A DNA stretch of 64,000 bases from an uncultured Nioella sp. (GTDB lineage Bacteria > Pseudomonadota > Alphaproteobacteria > Rhodobacterales > Rhodobacteraceae): the NCBI GenBank assembly GCA_947495575.1, contig CANLZL010000003.1:62001-126000 (forward strand). Direction: 5' to 3'. Both the position numbers and the translations under genes were made by a program. The first letter of the stretch is position 1. Every line of letters begins with the position of its first letter. Of this stretch, positions 1-8,725 are shown in pieces. The notes beneath the pieces were generated by a model. The model searched no databases. It saw only the letters and a program-made list of their open reading frames with translations, and had not been told where the DNA came from.

Positions 1-1625
1 GCACTAAACTGCCCGCCATGTCCCGCTTCATCGCGAAGGGCAGTCATAATAGAAAGCGCCGATTGCCCGGTTTCGCGCTGCCACAGCATGCCAGCGCCAT
101 CCTGACCCGGGCCTGCCGACAGCGCCTCGGACGCTGAAATATGCTGATCGACGTGATCGCTTAGCTCGCGCGCCGCGGGATCATAAAGCGACAAGACCAC
201 ATCCGTCACCCAACCGACCCAAGCCATTGCGCCGGTATCTTTTTCTCGTTTTTCAGCCCACGCCACCAAATCTGCGCGGTTCGGAAACGGTTTGCCTTTT
301 CTCAGAACTTGCAATTCCAGATCACGTGTCCGAAGCAAATGCTGACCGCGGTCGTCGCGTCCTGAATGGGTAAGCGGATGCTTCAACAATACCAGCAAGC
401 TCTCGGCGGTCAGCGGTGCCGCACCGGCCTCAGCCACATGGCGCAACAGCCGCCCCGGCGCGGCGAGGGATAGAGGTTCACCGGCGGAATCGTCCGGCAG
501 TATACCCCATCGGTCCAGCGCCGCGATAACTTGCCGGGTCAGGCCTCGGTCGGGGCTGATCAACGCGGCGGTTTCACCCGTTTCCACCGCTTCGCGCAGG
601 CGCAACGCAATTGCCGTGGCCTCGGCCTGCGGGCTTGGCGCCTCGATCAGTGTGACGTCGCGCATGGCGTTTGGTACTTCGCAAAGCGCGGGGCCTTCGG
701 CGAGCCATTGATCGGTAACCGGCGCGGGGCGCATCGCCAGCGAAACAAGTCTGTTGCGCGCAGCATTGGCAGGTTCGGCCGTCGTCCATTTTATAATTTG
801 CAACGGGTCGATCCCCGCGTCTGCCGCGAATTTGGCAAACCGAAATTGAGGATGATCTTCGGCGGCTGTGCCATCCGGCCCACGCTTGGACAGTTCTCTC
901 CACACATGGTCGGGTTGATCGTAGTCCAATCCGGGCAAGACCACGGCCCCTTGCGGCAATCGGGCAACGGCCTGCATGAACCGGGCCGTAGGTCCGCGTG
1001 ACCCGGTGGAGCCCGCCACAATCACCGGGTGGATTGGCGGTGTTTTCGACCATGTCGTAATCAATCGGTCAACAACTGCACCTTGCCGGGCTTCCAAGGG
1101 CAACGCCGCAGGTTGATCCACAAAAAAGGGCGCAACGATTGACAGGAAGGTTTGGCTTCGCTGCCAATGTTGCGAGTGGTCGCCCACATCAAGGCCAGAG
1201 ATCGCCTCAGGGCTGACCTCTTCTTCCAACATTTCTCCCATCAGGTCGGCCAAACTGTCGGACAGACCATAAAGCGAGGCGCGCGGCGCGAGATCCGGTT
1301 CACGATCCAAAAGCGCCGCAACAAGGCGGGAGATTTGAAGACGCAACCGCAGCGGCGGAATTGCAGGCGGAACCCCGGCCATTTCCGGTCGCCCAGCAAG
1401 ATCTGCAATCAATCTGATGCGCGGCAAAAACGTTGCGCCGCGCGACGAAAACAAGGATTTCAGCCGCCGCGCCGTCCGCGTGGTATTCACATAGAGCTCG
1501 ACCCGCGCCAGCGCTTCGGGCGATTGCCCCTGCAATTGGCGGTCCAATCCATCGAGAAGGGCAGTAGAAAAATCGACACCAAGCGGGGTCGCAAAAATAC
1601 GGGGGGCGGTACTGGGCTCAAACAT
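1..1625 (-). CDS. addB: AddB, double-strand break repair subunit (partial, N-terminal part)
   Basis: Only the first 541 or so codons are in the window; the reading frame is open from the ATG at 1625 to the window edge. The translation begins MFEPSTAPRIFATPLGVDF and contains a stretch reading HPVIVAGSTGSRGPT, typical of alphaproteobacterial AddB. AddB pairs with AddA in the AddAB helicase-nuclease, which processes double-strand ends for RecA-dependent repair. The C-terminal nuclease and iron-sulfur part lies outside the window, so its integrity cannot be judged. The start overlaps the end of the upstream nucleotidyltransferase gene by 8 bp, which suggests co-transcription and translational coupling. 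The gene order tsaE-amgK-murU-addB recurs in alphaproteobacteria and supports the call. Confidence 0.88.
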   Translation of the reverse strand, partial: MFEPSTAPRIFATPLGVDFSTALLDGLDRQLQGQSPEALARVELYVNTTRTARRLKSLFSSRGATFLPRIRLIADLAGRPEMAGVPPAIPPLRLRLQISRLVAALLDREPDLAPRASLYGLSDSLADLMGEMLEEEVSPEAISGLDVGDHSQHWQRSQTFLSIVAPFFVDQPAALPLEARQGAVVDRLITTWSKTPPIHPVIVAGSTGSRGPTARFMQAVARLPQGAVVLPGLDYDQPDHVWRELSKRGPDGTAAEDHPQFRFAKFAADAGIDPLQIIKWTTAEPANAARNRLVSLAMRPAPVTDQWLAEGPALCEVPNAMRDVTLIEAPSPQAEATAIALRLREAVETGETAALISPDRGLTRQVIAALDRWGILPDDSAGEPLSLAAPGRLLRHVAEAGAAPLTAESLLVLLKHPLTHSGRDDRGQHLLRTRDLELQVLRKGKPFPNRADLVAWAEKREKDTGAMAWVGWVTDVVLSLYDPAARELSDHVDQHISASEALSAGPGQDGAGMLWQRETGQSALSIMTALRDEAGHGGQFS

Positions 1626-2313
1626 CTCCATCTTCCTGAAGCATCGCCTCAGCCAGAGCAATCCCCTGTGGATGCCCAACATCGGCCCACCACCCGCGAT
1701 GTAAGATGCCCATCATGCGGCCCGACGCCATTGCCTTGTTCCAAATCTGGTGAACGGAAAACGGGCCCTGCGGACAATTTTCAAACAGAGATGCCTTCAG
1801 GATTTGTGCGCCTGTAAAAACATGCCCAGTCCTGTCCCAACCAATCTGGCCAGCCGCGTTCAAACCAAAATCTCCGCCACCCTTGCGCCCAATGGCATTG
1901 GACTGCGGCACCAAAAGCGCCAACACGTCCATGTTGTCCGGAACCCAGGCATCGCGCAATTGCACCAGGGCCTTCGCACCTGTCCAAACCGCGTCGGCAT
2001 TCAACGTAGCGATAACATCGGCTTGTAATATCGGAAGGGCCGCACGGATGCCACCACCGGAATCAAGCAACTCAGGCTGCTCCTCGGACACGATGACATC
2101 TTCATGGCTAGCTAGGTAGGAGCAAATTTGATCGGCATGGTAATGCGCATTGACGACAATCCGTGACGCATTTACCGCGCGTGCTTGCTCCAAAGCGTGA
2201 TCCAGCAAAGGACGACCACCGACTTCGATAAGGGGCTTTGGCCGGTGTTTGGTCAACTCACCCATTCGCGTGCCCAGCCCGGCGGCAAGGATCATGCAGG
2301 CCAACGTGTTCAT
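1618..2313 (-). CDS. murU: N-acetylmuramate-1-phosphate uridylyltransferase (MurU-type nucleotidyltransferase)
   Basis: 231 residues, the size of MurU. The N-terminus has the sugar-1-phosphate nucleotidyltransferase signature: GLGTRM at about residues 12-17 followed by RPKPLIEVGG from residue 24, with Lys26 as the expected sugar-phosphate contact. MurU converts MurNAc-1-phosphate and UTP to UDP-MurNAc in the cytoplasm, bypassing de novo UDP-MurNAc synthesis during wall recycling. The gene directly follows an AmgK-like kinase (4-bp ATGA overlap), which supplies the substrate in that pathway, so the specific call rests on family plus neighbour. A mannose-1-phosphate guanylyltransferase-like activity is the main alternative from sequence alone. 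Confidence 0.82.
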   Translation of the reverse strand: MNTLACMILAAGLGTRMGELTKHRPKPLIEVGGRPLLDHALEQARAVNASRIVVNAHYHADQICSYLASHEDVIVSEEQPELLDSGGGIRAALPILQADVIATLNADAVWTGAKALVQLRDAWVPDNMDVLALLVPQSNAIGRKGGGDFGLNAAGQIGWDRTGHVFTGAQILKASLFENCPQGPFSVHQIWNKAMASGRMMGILHRGWWADVGHPQGIALAEAMLQEDGDV

Positions 2314-3236
2314 ATCGTAACCTCGGGAACCAACTCTGCCACTTGCATGCGGATATCTGCCAAAGCCGGATGGGATAGCGCCTCAGAAATATGGGAGAAG
2401 ACGCGCGGTAGATGCGCCAGATAAGCCGGTTTCGTGCGTTCTGCTGCCAGCTTTCGAAATATGCCTACGATTCTTAGATTTCTCTGGAACGATATAAGCG
2501 CGGCCTGTCCAGAAAACTGGTCGGTATCCAGTTCCAGTGCATTGGCAAAGCGCTGAAACAGTTCGTTTTGTAATTCAAAAGGAACGTCACGTCTGGCGTC
2601 TTTCACGAAAGAAATCAGGTCATATCCAATTGGGGCCATCACCGCGTCTTGGAAATCGATATAGCCAACTTGTTTTACACCCAGACGGTCCGGCAACCAA
2701 AACAGGTTTTCTGCATGCACGTCTCTGAGGGCGGGACGCAAACCACTGGTGAACGCTGCCCCAAATATGTCTTCCAATTGCGCAATCGTGTGCCGGGCCA
2801 ATGGGACGTCAGGCAGGGCAAAGGCGACCATGTCCGCCATGACCTTGGGCGTCATAGGCGGCAGGTTCCAATCATCTTGAATGGCCGCCAGATGGATCAG
2901 ACCATCGGTCAGGCAGTGCGCGGCCAATGGGTAGTCTTGCCCTAGTTCGGTGAAATCATTCCGCCCGAAATCCTCCAGCAGCATGATCCCTAATTCGGCA
3001 TCTGCCGCAAAGATTTCTGGAGCAGACAAACCACTGGCCTGCAACTGCGCCGCGATCCGTACAAACGCTTCAAAACTAGACCGATCGGCAGGATCGCAAA
3101 GCATCAAAATCCGAGTTTGATCCTTGAGAGACAGCCGCAAATACCGTCGGGTGGAGGCATCACCGGCTAAGGAGGCTGCTTTGGCCTGCGCCCAGTTTGC
3201 AGACGCCAATACGCGATTGGCAGCGGCAGGTATCAT
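2310..3236 (-). CDS. amgK: Anomeric MurNAc/GlcNAc kinase (AmgK-type aminoglycoside phosphotransferase family)
   Basis: 308 residues with the aminoglycoside phosphotransferase / choline kinase fold. The catalytic-loop equivalent reads RDVHAENLFW and is followed by the metal-binding segment YIDFQDAV. The FQDA form is typical of AmgK-like proteins. AmgK phosphorylates MurNAc and GlcNAc at C1 so that MurU can make UDP-MurNAc. The gene overlaps tsaE upstream and murU downstream by 4 bp each (ATGA), so the three are almost certainly one transcript. Substrate specificity is inferred from the murU neighbour. Confidence 0.82.
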   Translation of the reverse strand: MIPAAANRVLASANWAQAKAASLAGDASTRRYLRLSLKDQTRILMLCDPADRSSFEAFVRIAAQLQASGLSAPEIFAADAELGIMLLEDFGRNDFTELGQDYPLAAHCLTDGLIHLAAIQDDWNLPPMTPKVMADMVAFALPDVPLARHTIAQLEDIFGAAFTSGLRPALRDVHAENLFWLPDRLGVKQVGYIDFQDAVMAPIGYDLISFVKDARRDVPFELQNELFQRFANALELDTDQFSGQAALISFQRNLRIVGIFRKLAAERTKPAYLAHLPRVFSHISEALSHPALADIRMQVAELVPEVTI

Positions 3237-3730
3237 CGCATTGCACCAAGCCGGTCAAACCAAATATCTGGGTTTGCGCTGGCCATTCCCAACACTCGCT
3301 CACCTGGCTTTTCGGTCATTTTCAAACTTAAAATCAATGCATTATGCGGCAAGTCGGCACCCAAACGATCAGGCCATTCCACTAAGCAAAGCGCATTTTC
3401 GAAAGCCTCGAACAGCCCCAGTTCCTCAACTTCCATTGGGTCAGAAAGCCGATACAGATCGGCGTGCCAAATCTCCAAATCGCCTGCAATATAGGTTTGA
3501 ATTAACGTGAAACTGGGCGACGGAACATCCTCAACCCTGCCATGGCGTTCTTGCAAATTCTGAATAAGAGATCTGGCGAAATGGGTTTTCCCAGCCCCTA
3601 GATCTCCATCAAGGCAGATAACGTCGCCCTGATGTGCGATTTCCGCGAATTTCGCGGCAAGCGCCGTTGTTTCTTCCGGGCTGGAAAGGAGGCGGTTGTC
3701 AAAATTCGAGATGGGGGCGGTATCATGCAT
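3233..3730 (-). CDS. tsaE: TsaE, ATPase of the tRNA threonylcarbamoyladenosine machinery
   Basis: 165 residues, usual TsaE length. A Walker A motif GDLGAGKT is at residues 42-49, followed by THFARSLI as in the family, and a conserved segment reading HADLYRL follows. TsaE supports TsaB and TsaD in making the t6A modification at position 37 of ANN-decoding tRNAs; tsaD is encoded elsewhere in this window (16605-17687). It is the first gene of the tightly overlapping tsaE-amgK-murU-addB run. A GC-rich inverted repeat (CCGCCG / CGGCGG, around 3750-3772) sits in the short gap before it. Confidence 0.93.
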   Translation of the reverse strand: MHDTAPISNFDNRLLSSPEETTALAAKFAEIAHQGDVICLDGDLGAGKTHFARSLIQNLQERHGRVEDVPSPSFTLIQTYIAGDLEIWHADLYRLSDPMEVEELGLFEAFENALCLVEWPDRLGADLPHNALILSLKMTEKPGERVLGMASANPDIWFDRLGAMR

Positions 3731-3778
3731 AACGCCATGTTTACCCGCTGCCCCGCCGACCGCAACCGGCGGTAGCTG

Positions 3779-5368
3779 TCACGCCTGACGCATTTTGACG
3801 GCACCCCGATTGTCACGCGCAGGAATACCAGTCGTCTCTTTTGCAAATTCGACCAAACTGGCGCCGCCACTTAACGGCGCAACCCGGCACCGAAGCATGC
3901 CTTGGTTGGACGAAATCTCATGTTCTTGCCATGCGCTTCTTTCCGAAAATCCACCGACAAAATCACGAATCTCACCCCAAAGCGGAGTTGGCGCGCAGTC
4001 AGATTGCCACAAATGAGTGGCCTCAATGACATTGGATGGCAGTGTGTTTCCTGTTTCAGGCAGAGGCCAAAGTGCATCATATGCGCGGTTTGTCATCACC
4101 AGCTTGCCCTCCTTGCTAAAGACGGCCATCGCCTCGGCCCGGTCGTCCCAAATGGCCTGAAACAGGTCCAGTTCCCCACGAAACTGCCGCGTTAGGCCAA
4201 CCTCAGACGTGATATCCTCAAAAAGGAACGCAACCGCGCCATCTGCATGTGGACGTCCCATCACCCGAAAAGTTTGCCCGTTGGGCAGGCTCCACATCTC
4301 TTGATACGTGCCGTCCCGCGCTGCTTGTTCCACTTCGGCCAGCGACGCGCGCCAGGCTTGATAGTCTTTCGGCTCGGGCATTCTCTGATTTTCACGCAAC
4401 TGATCCAGAAAAGAGAACAGATCAGGGCGTGATGATAGCCAGTCGGTGGGCAAATCTGAAAGAGACACAAGAGCCGGATTGAACAAGACCAACTGTCGGG
4501 ATTTGTCGAATATTGCCAATCCGATCGGTAGGTGAGCAAAAGTGCGCGATAGCGTTTGGACAAAATCTCTGAGCGAGGATTCTGCGGCCACCAGCCGATC
4601 AATCGGACTGGCTGTATAGAAGCGGGTCTCGCCCTCTTCCCTCACACATAAATCAAACCACAGCGAGTCTTCCTGACCTGGGGCGACAACCCATGCGCGT
4701 CGAACATGACCGGTTTCTGGCGGAGGGGTTGTATGGTCCCTGAACACTTTGTCGATCGGCCAGACCATGGCCTCCCTTCGCTCATCAATGCGGGACAACA
4801 AATCGAAGTAATTTCGATTTGCCCAAATGATTTGTCCTGCACTGTCTTCCTGCCACATAACGTCGGTCGAGAAGTCCGTCGCGTTGCGCAACAAATCGAC
4901 TTCTGCCTCCAACGCATCCAGCCCGGCTTTGTCCACGCTGCGTTTTTCATGGCGCTTGTCATGCGGCGAAATGGTGATCACGCAGCTGGCCCCTTCGGGC
5001 CGCCCGGTGACCGAAAGCTGGTCCTCCCCAATCTTTCCAATGAGGACAAAACTTTCGCGACGTTGGCGCAAGCCAGACATCCTGTCGCGCACATCAGGGC
5101 ATAAGGGGGCCAAGGCGCGAACTAAGTCTTCCCACGCGCCCACGCGATCCTCTGGATCCGCCAGAAAAATGTCCTCTGGTCCGCAATCCGATGTCAGGTA
5201 CCCGTCACGAAAACTGTACCGGATCGGCAAATTCATTCCCTGGAATCTGACATGCGATGCGGCAGCCGATCGGCTTTGCACCCAACCCGCAGCCAAAACG
5301 GCCAGTGCTGCGGCGGCAAGGCTTACCCCGACAAGAAAAACAACGGTCATTGGGTCAACAAGATTCAT
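3779..5368 (-). CDS. Membrane-anchored PAS-domain protein, DivL-like, without a kinase domain
   Basis: 529 residues. One N-terminal membrane segment (about residues 8-28) is followed by a region with PAS-like stretches. One is around DVMWQEDSAGQIIWANRNYF and another around LPIGLAIFDKSRQLVLFNPA; a third PAS-like stretch reads AEAMAVFSKEGKLVMTNRAY. The protein stops soon after, with no histidine phosphoacceptor or ATPase domain. In Caulobacter, DivL is a PAS pseudokinase controlling CckA and CtrA, and in Rhodobacter capsulatus a PAS protein called DivL lacks the kinase part and affects CtrA and gene-transfer-agent production. The position next to tsaE matches that locus. The DivL assignment is inferred from architecture and synteny; no strong ribosome-binding site is visible before the ATG. 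Confidence 0.7.
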   Translation of the reverse strand: MNLVDPMTVVFLVGVSLAAAALAVLAAGWVQSRSAAASHVRFQGMNLPIRYSFRDGYLTSDCGPEDIFLADPEDRVGAWEDLVRALAPLCPDVRDRMSGLRQRRESFVLIGKIGEDQLSVTGRPEGASCVITISPHDKRHEKRSVDKAGLDALEAEVDLLRNATDFSTDVMWQEDSAGQIIWANRNYFDLLSRIDERREAMVWPIDKVFRDHTTPPPETGHVRRAWVVAPGQEDSLWFDLCVREEGETRFYTASPIDRLVAAESSLRDFVQTLSRTFAHLPIGLAIFDKSRQLVLFNPALVSLSDLPTDWLSSRPDLFSFLDQLRENQRMPEPKDYQAWRASLAEVEQAARDGTYQEMWSLPNGQTFRVMGRPHADGAVAFLFEDITSEVGLTRQFRGELDLFQAIWDDRAEAMAVFSKEGKLVMTNRAYDALWPLPETGNTLPSNVIEATHLWQSDCAPTPLWGEIRDFVGGFSERSAWQEHEISSNQGMLRCRVAPLSGGASLVEFAKETTGIPARDNRGAVKMRQA

Positions 5369-5427
5369 CCTGAAAACTCAGTTAACAAGGTTAATCAAAG
5401 TTTATTCAGAATTTAGTTAAAGCAAGG

Positions 5428-6837
5428 TTAAGTATAGATTTTTTGGTTTAAACCGAGCGGACCCTTGGCAGCTTCATGATCCAACTGGATTTTGTTGGTC
5501 GGCCATATTACCTCAACCATCGCACCGCGCTTTTTGCCACTTTCTTCTTCCAGCAAGAACGGGTCCTTAGCATTTCGAAAACTCAGCCGTGCGCCAGAAC
5601 GTTCCAGCAAGGTTTTGGCAATAAAGAGCCCAAGCCCCATGCCCTCATATCCAGGCCGTTTCTCGGTTTGTCGGGCGCTAGTGCGGCGTTTCAGAAACGG
5701 GTCGCCAAGATGGCCGATCAAATCAGGTGGGAAACCATCCCCGTCATCTGTCAAACGCAGTCGAATTTCGCCTTCAGTCCAATCGCCTTCGATCCAAATA
5801 TCTTCGTTTGCGAAATCGACGGCGTTTTGCACCAGGTTGCGGATACCGTGAATGATCTCGGGACGACGGAACACAACAGGCTGGAACAGATCCTGCCCCT
5901 TGCGCGGACCAAATTGAAAATTCACTTCGACGCCACGATCCACATGCGGTTCAGCCGCCTCGCGCACCACAACGCTGAACAGTGCGGATCGCATGTGTAA
6001 ATCATCCTTCCCGGCTCGGCCCATATCCCTCAAGATATCGCGACACCTGTCCGCTTGTTCCCGGATAAGCCTTGCATCCTCAGCTAACTCCTTATGATCC
6101 GCCAGCTCCTCAGCCAACTCGGTCGAGACCAGTTTGATCGTGGCCAAGGGGGTGCCAAGCTCATGCGCGGCGGCGGCAACCACCCCACCCAGATCTGTCA
6201 ATTTCTGTTCCCGGGCCAAGGCTTCGTGGGTTGCCAACAAGGCCTGGCTCATTGTGTGAATTTCCCGAGTAACACGGCGGGCATAACCCGACAAAAACAG
6301 TATCCCGATTACGATTGCTGCCCAAAACCCAAACCTGATCAGGTCCGGCGCGGCAATGATCTCTCCGTTTTCATGGCGCAGGGGTAAGTAGTTGAAGGCC
6401 AGTCCGGTGATCAATACGATAGATACGCCCCCCAATACTGCTGTTGAACGCAAACTGAGGGCCGTGGCCGAAATGGTAACCGGCGCCAGGATCAGCAAGG
6501 CGAATGGGTTGTTCAGTCCACCAGTCAGAAACACAAGAAAGCCTAGCTGCATAAGGTCAAAAAGCAGCGTCAGCATCGCGTTCCAATCCCGCAATCGCTG
6601 ATTTGGCGGGAACATCGTCATCGCAATCATGTTGGAGATAACCGAGGCGCCGATAGCCATAAAACAAAGGCCAAGCTCAACACGCAACCCGAGGTAGAAG
6701 CTTGCAACGACCACTGCAATGGTCTGCCCGAAAATGGCCATCCACCGCAGAAGTAATAATGTTCTGAGACGCACCCATTCACTACGCAGATCGCGTACGA
6801 CCGAAGAGTCACTGACGTTGGTTGTTTCTTGGGTCAC
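5428..6837 (-). CDS. regB: RegB/PrrB redox-sensing histidine kinase
   Basis: 469 residues. Six hydrophobic segments fill the first 190 residues and include the quinone-sensing motif GGLNNPF at 106-112. The H-box AHELGTPLATIKL places the phosphorylated histidine at residue 225. Cys265, in QADRCRDILR, is the redox-active cysteine known from RegB, and both numbers match the Rhodobacter protein. A C-terminal HATPase domain follows (IRNLVQNAVDFAN, then glycine boxes around DDGDGFP and GMGLGLFIAK). RegB senses quinone pool and redox state and phosphorylates RegA, controlling respiration, photosynthesis and carbon and nitrogen fixation genes in relatives. It is transcribed divergently from senC-regA across a 118-bp shared promoter region. 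Confidence 0.97.
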   Translation of the reverse strand: MTQETTNVSDSSVVRDLRSEWVRLRTLLLLRWMAIFGQTIAVVVASFYLGLRVELGLCFMAIGASVISNMIAMTMFPPNQRLRDWNAMLTLLFDLMQLGFLVFLTGGLNNPFALLILAPVTISATALSLRSTAVLGGVSIVLITGLAFNYLPLRHENGEIIAAPDLIRFGFWAAIVIGILFLSGYARRVTREIHTMSQALLATHEALAREQKLTDLGGVVAAAAHELGTPLATIKLVSTELAEELADHKELAEDARLIREQADRCRDILRDMGRAGKDDLHMRSALFSVVVREAAEPHVDRGVEVNFQFGPRKGQDLFQPVVFRRPEIIHGIRNLVQNAVDFANEDIWIEGDWTEGEIRLRLTDDGDGFPPDLIGHLGDPFLKRRTSARQTEKRPGYEGMGLGLFIAKTLLERSGARLSFRNAKDPFLLEEESGKKRGAMVEVIWPTNKIQLDHEAAKGPLGLNQKIYT

Positions 6838-6955
6838 GGTCGATTGGGCTTTCGATAGGGCTATCTGTCACACTCTCACAGAGGTGAATTGATAGACGGG
6901 GAATAATACCTGATCAACGCCAACACGTTTTTAAGGTAAGTCAAAGGCCGGTTCC
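6838..6955. promoter_or_regulatory. Divergent promoter region of regB and senC-regA
   Basis: A 118-bp gap separates the starts of regB (minus) and senC (plus), so it must hold both promoters. I see no unambiguous sigma-70 boxes. In Rhodobacter this intergenic region is bound by RegA for autoregulation; that is knowledge from relatives, not visible here as a clear motif. Confidence 0.5.
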
Positions 6956-7594
6956 ATGAACAAAATCTATGCCGCAAGTGCCCTCGCCATCACCGCCGCT
7001 CTTGTCGGTGGCATCGGCTTTACGATTTTGTGGGAGCGGTTCACCGGACCAGAGGATGCGTTTGCCGAATGCCGCACCACTCAAGTTGCGGGCGGAGGGG
7101 GATCAATCGGTGGCCCATTTGAGCTTGTCTCGGAAACTGGCGAAACCGTGACTGACGCTGATGTCATCACTGGCCCGACATTGATCTATTTTGGATATAC
7201 CTTTTGCCCTGATGTCTGCCCTTTGGACAACGCACGTAATGCTGTGGCAGTCGAAATCCTGGAAGAGGAAGGCCGCATGGTAAACCCGGTCTTCATCACA
7301 ATTGACCCTGAACGTGACACGGCCGATCAACTGGCGACCTTTACCGATAATATGCACCCGCGCCTTTTGGGCCTGACCGGCACACGGGCCCAGACAGACG
7401 CGGCATCCCGCGCCTATCGCACATATTTTTCCTATCAAGAACCAGATGAAGATGGGTATTACCTCGTTGATCATTCGACCTTCACCTACCTCGTTTTTCC
7501 AGAGCAGGGTTTTGTAGAGTTTTTCCGTCGCGACACCTCTCCGGAGGATATGGCAAGCCAAGTTGCCTGTTTTATGGACGCCGCCGCGTCCTAA
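6956..7594 (+). CDS. senC: SenC/PrrC, SCO1-family copper protein
   Basis: 212 residues. An N-terminal membrane anchor spans about residues 5-25 and is followed by a thioredoxin-like SCO domain. The copper site is complete: Cys84 and Cys88 in FCPDVCPL and His173 in VDHSTFTYL. SCO proteins deliver copper to the CuA site of cytochrome oxidase and are exposed to the periplasm. The gene lies between the regB/senC divergent promoter and regA, the classic position of senC (prrC) in the reg locus. It is probably co-transcribed with regA 73 bp downstream. Confidence 0.95.
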   Translation: MNKIYAASALAITAALVGGIGFTILWERFTGPEDAFAECRTTQVAGGGGSIGGPFELVSETGETVTDADVITGPTLIYFGYTFCPDVCPLDNARNAVAVEILEEEGRMVNPVFITIDPERDTADQLATFTDNMHPRLLGLTGTRAQTDAASRAYRTYFSYQEPDEDGYYLVDHSTFTYLVFPEQGFVEFFRRDTSPEDMASQVACFMDAAAS

Positions 7595-7667
7595 ACATGC
7601 GGATTGTTTGACCCTTCCCTCATTCTAAGTCTAAGAATGAAGCAAAGTTGATGAAGGGACAGTCCGC

Positions 7668-8225
7668 ATGGCAAATGAGCGTACGTTGCAAGAAATTGGG
7701 CCCGATAATTCGTTGCTGCTGGTCGACGATGACGAGCCGTTTCTGAGGCGCCTGCAACGCGCGATGGAAAAACGCGGTTTTGAAGTTGAAGCCGCAGGCT
7801 CAGTTGCAGCGGGCAAAGCCATCGCAACGGCGCGTCCTCCTGCCTATGCGGTTGTTGATCTCAGGCTGGAAGATGGCAACGGACTGGACGTGGTTGAAGC
7901 CCTTCGCGAAAAACGCCCCGATAGCCGGATCGTGGTATTGACTGGTTATGGCGCGATTGCGACTGCCGTCGCTGCGGTTAAAATCGGGGCAACGGATTAC
8001 CTTTCGAAACCGGCAGATGCCAATGATGTGACGGCCGCCCTTTTGGCCCGAGAAGAGGAAATGCCGCCGCCGCCTGAAAACCCAATGTCTGCGGACCGTG
8101 TACGGTGGGAACATATTCAGCGCGTCTATGAGCTTTGCGATCGCAATGTGAGTGAGACGGCGCGTCGCCTCAACATGCATCGCCGCACGCTGCAACGCAT
8201 CCTCGCCAAACGCAGCCCACGCTGA
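7668..8225 (+). CDS. regA: RegA/PrrA response regulator
   Basis: 185 residues. The receiver domain begins LLVDDDEPFLRRL and carries the phosphoacceptor aspartate at about residue 64 (AVVDLRLEDGNG). A conserved Thr/Lys pair follows (VVLTGYGAIATAV; YLSKPAD). A proline-rich linker (MPPPPENP) leads to a Fis-type helix-turn-helix at the C-terminus, ending NVSETARRLNMHRRTLQRIL. This is the near-invariant RegA form. A short hairpin (TCATTCT / AGAATGA, about 7619-7640) lies in the senC-regA gap and may affect RNA stability. The stop codon overlaps the next gene's start (TGATG). Confidence 0.97.
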   Translation: MANERTLQEIGPDNSLLLVDDDEPFLRRLQRAMEKRGFEVEAAGSVAAGKAIATARPPAYAVVDLRLEDGNGLDVVEALREKRPDSRIVVLTGYGAIATAVAAVKIGATDYLSKPADANDVTAALLAREEEMPPPPENPMSADRVRWEHIQRVYELCDRNVSETARRLNMHRRTLQRILAKRSPR

Positions 8226-8725
8226 TGTTGCGGACAGCGCTGTCTGGCCTCGCCCTTTTGGCGCTGACAGGGTGTATTGGTGCCCCTGCTGGTTCGCCAA
8301 TCTCGCCTCCTTCCGTTGCTGGTCTGACGCCAGACGCGCAGGGTCTGCAGCCCAACGGCACGGAATTGCGAATTGATTTCGGTCGTGCGCAGGTCGGTGT
8401 GATTGAAACCGTATCGCGCATCCTGCGCGATGACCCTTCCGGCATCACTACCAATTCAGAGTGCGGCGCGGGTGCGGTAACAGCAGCCAGTTGGTCCAAC
8501 GGCCTGACACTGAACTTCCTTGATGGGGATTTCGACGGTTGGACGGTTGATGAACCTGGGCTCCCGGTCTCAGGCCGCTTGCAGGTGGGCGGGGCATTGC
8601 CAAATCGACCGTTGCAATCGACCAGCCTCGGCACTGAATTTGATCAGAATGGCATATTCGGCCTGTCATTGGATGGGCAATCCATTGAAATTTTGTGGTC
8701 GGGCGTCACTTGCTTCTTCCGCTAA
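8225..8725 (+). CDS. Predicted lipoprotein of unknown function
   Basis: 166 residues. The N-terminus MLRTALSGLALLALTGC is a lipoprotein signal peptide with lipobox LTGC, so the mature protein should start at Cys17 and be anchored in a membrane. Two further cysteines are present, one in TNSECGAGAV and one near the C-terminus (WSGVTCFF); they could form a disulfide. I recognise no family. It overlaps regA by one base (TGATG), implying translational coupling, although a functional link to redox control is not shown. Its stop codon also overlaps the stop of the convergent LysR gene. Confidence 0.75.
   Translation: MLRTALSGLALLALTGCIGAPAGSPISPPSVAGLTPDAQGLQPNGTELRIDFGRAQVGVIETVSRILRDDPSGITTNSECGAGAVTAASWSNGLTLNFLDGDFDGWTVDEPGLPVSGRLQVGGALPNRPLQSTSLGTEFDQNGIFGLSLDGQSIEILWSGVTCFFR

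Noticed and set aside
531-1053. Plus- and minus-strand ORFs inside addB
   Set aside because: They are in other frames of addB; the addB frame itself is open and gives recognisable AddB sequence.
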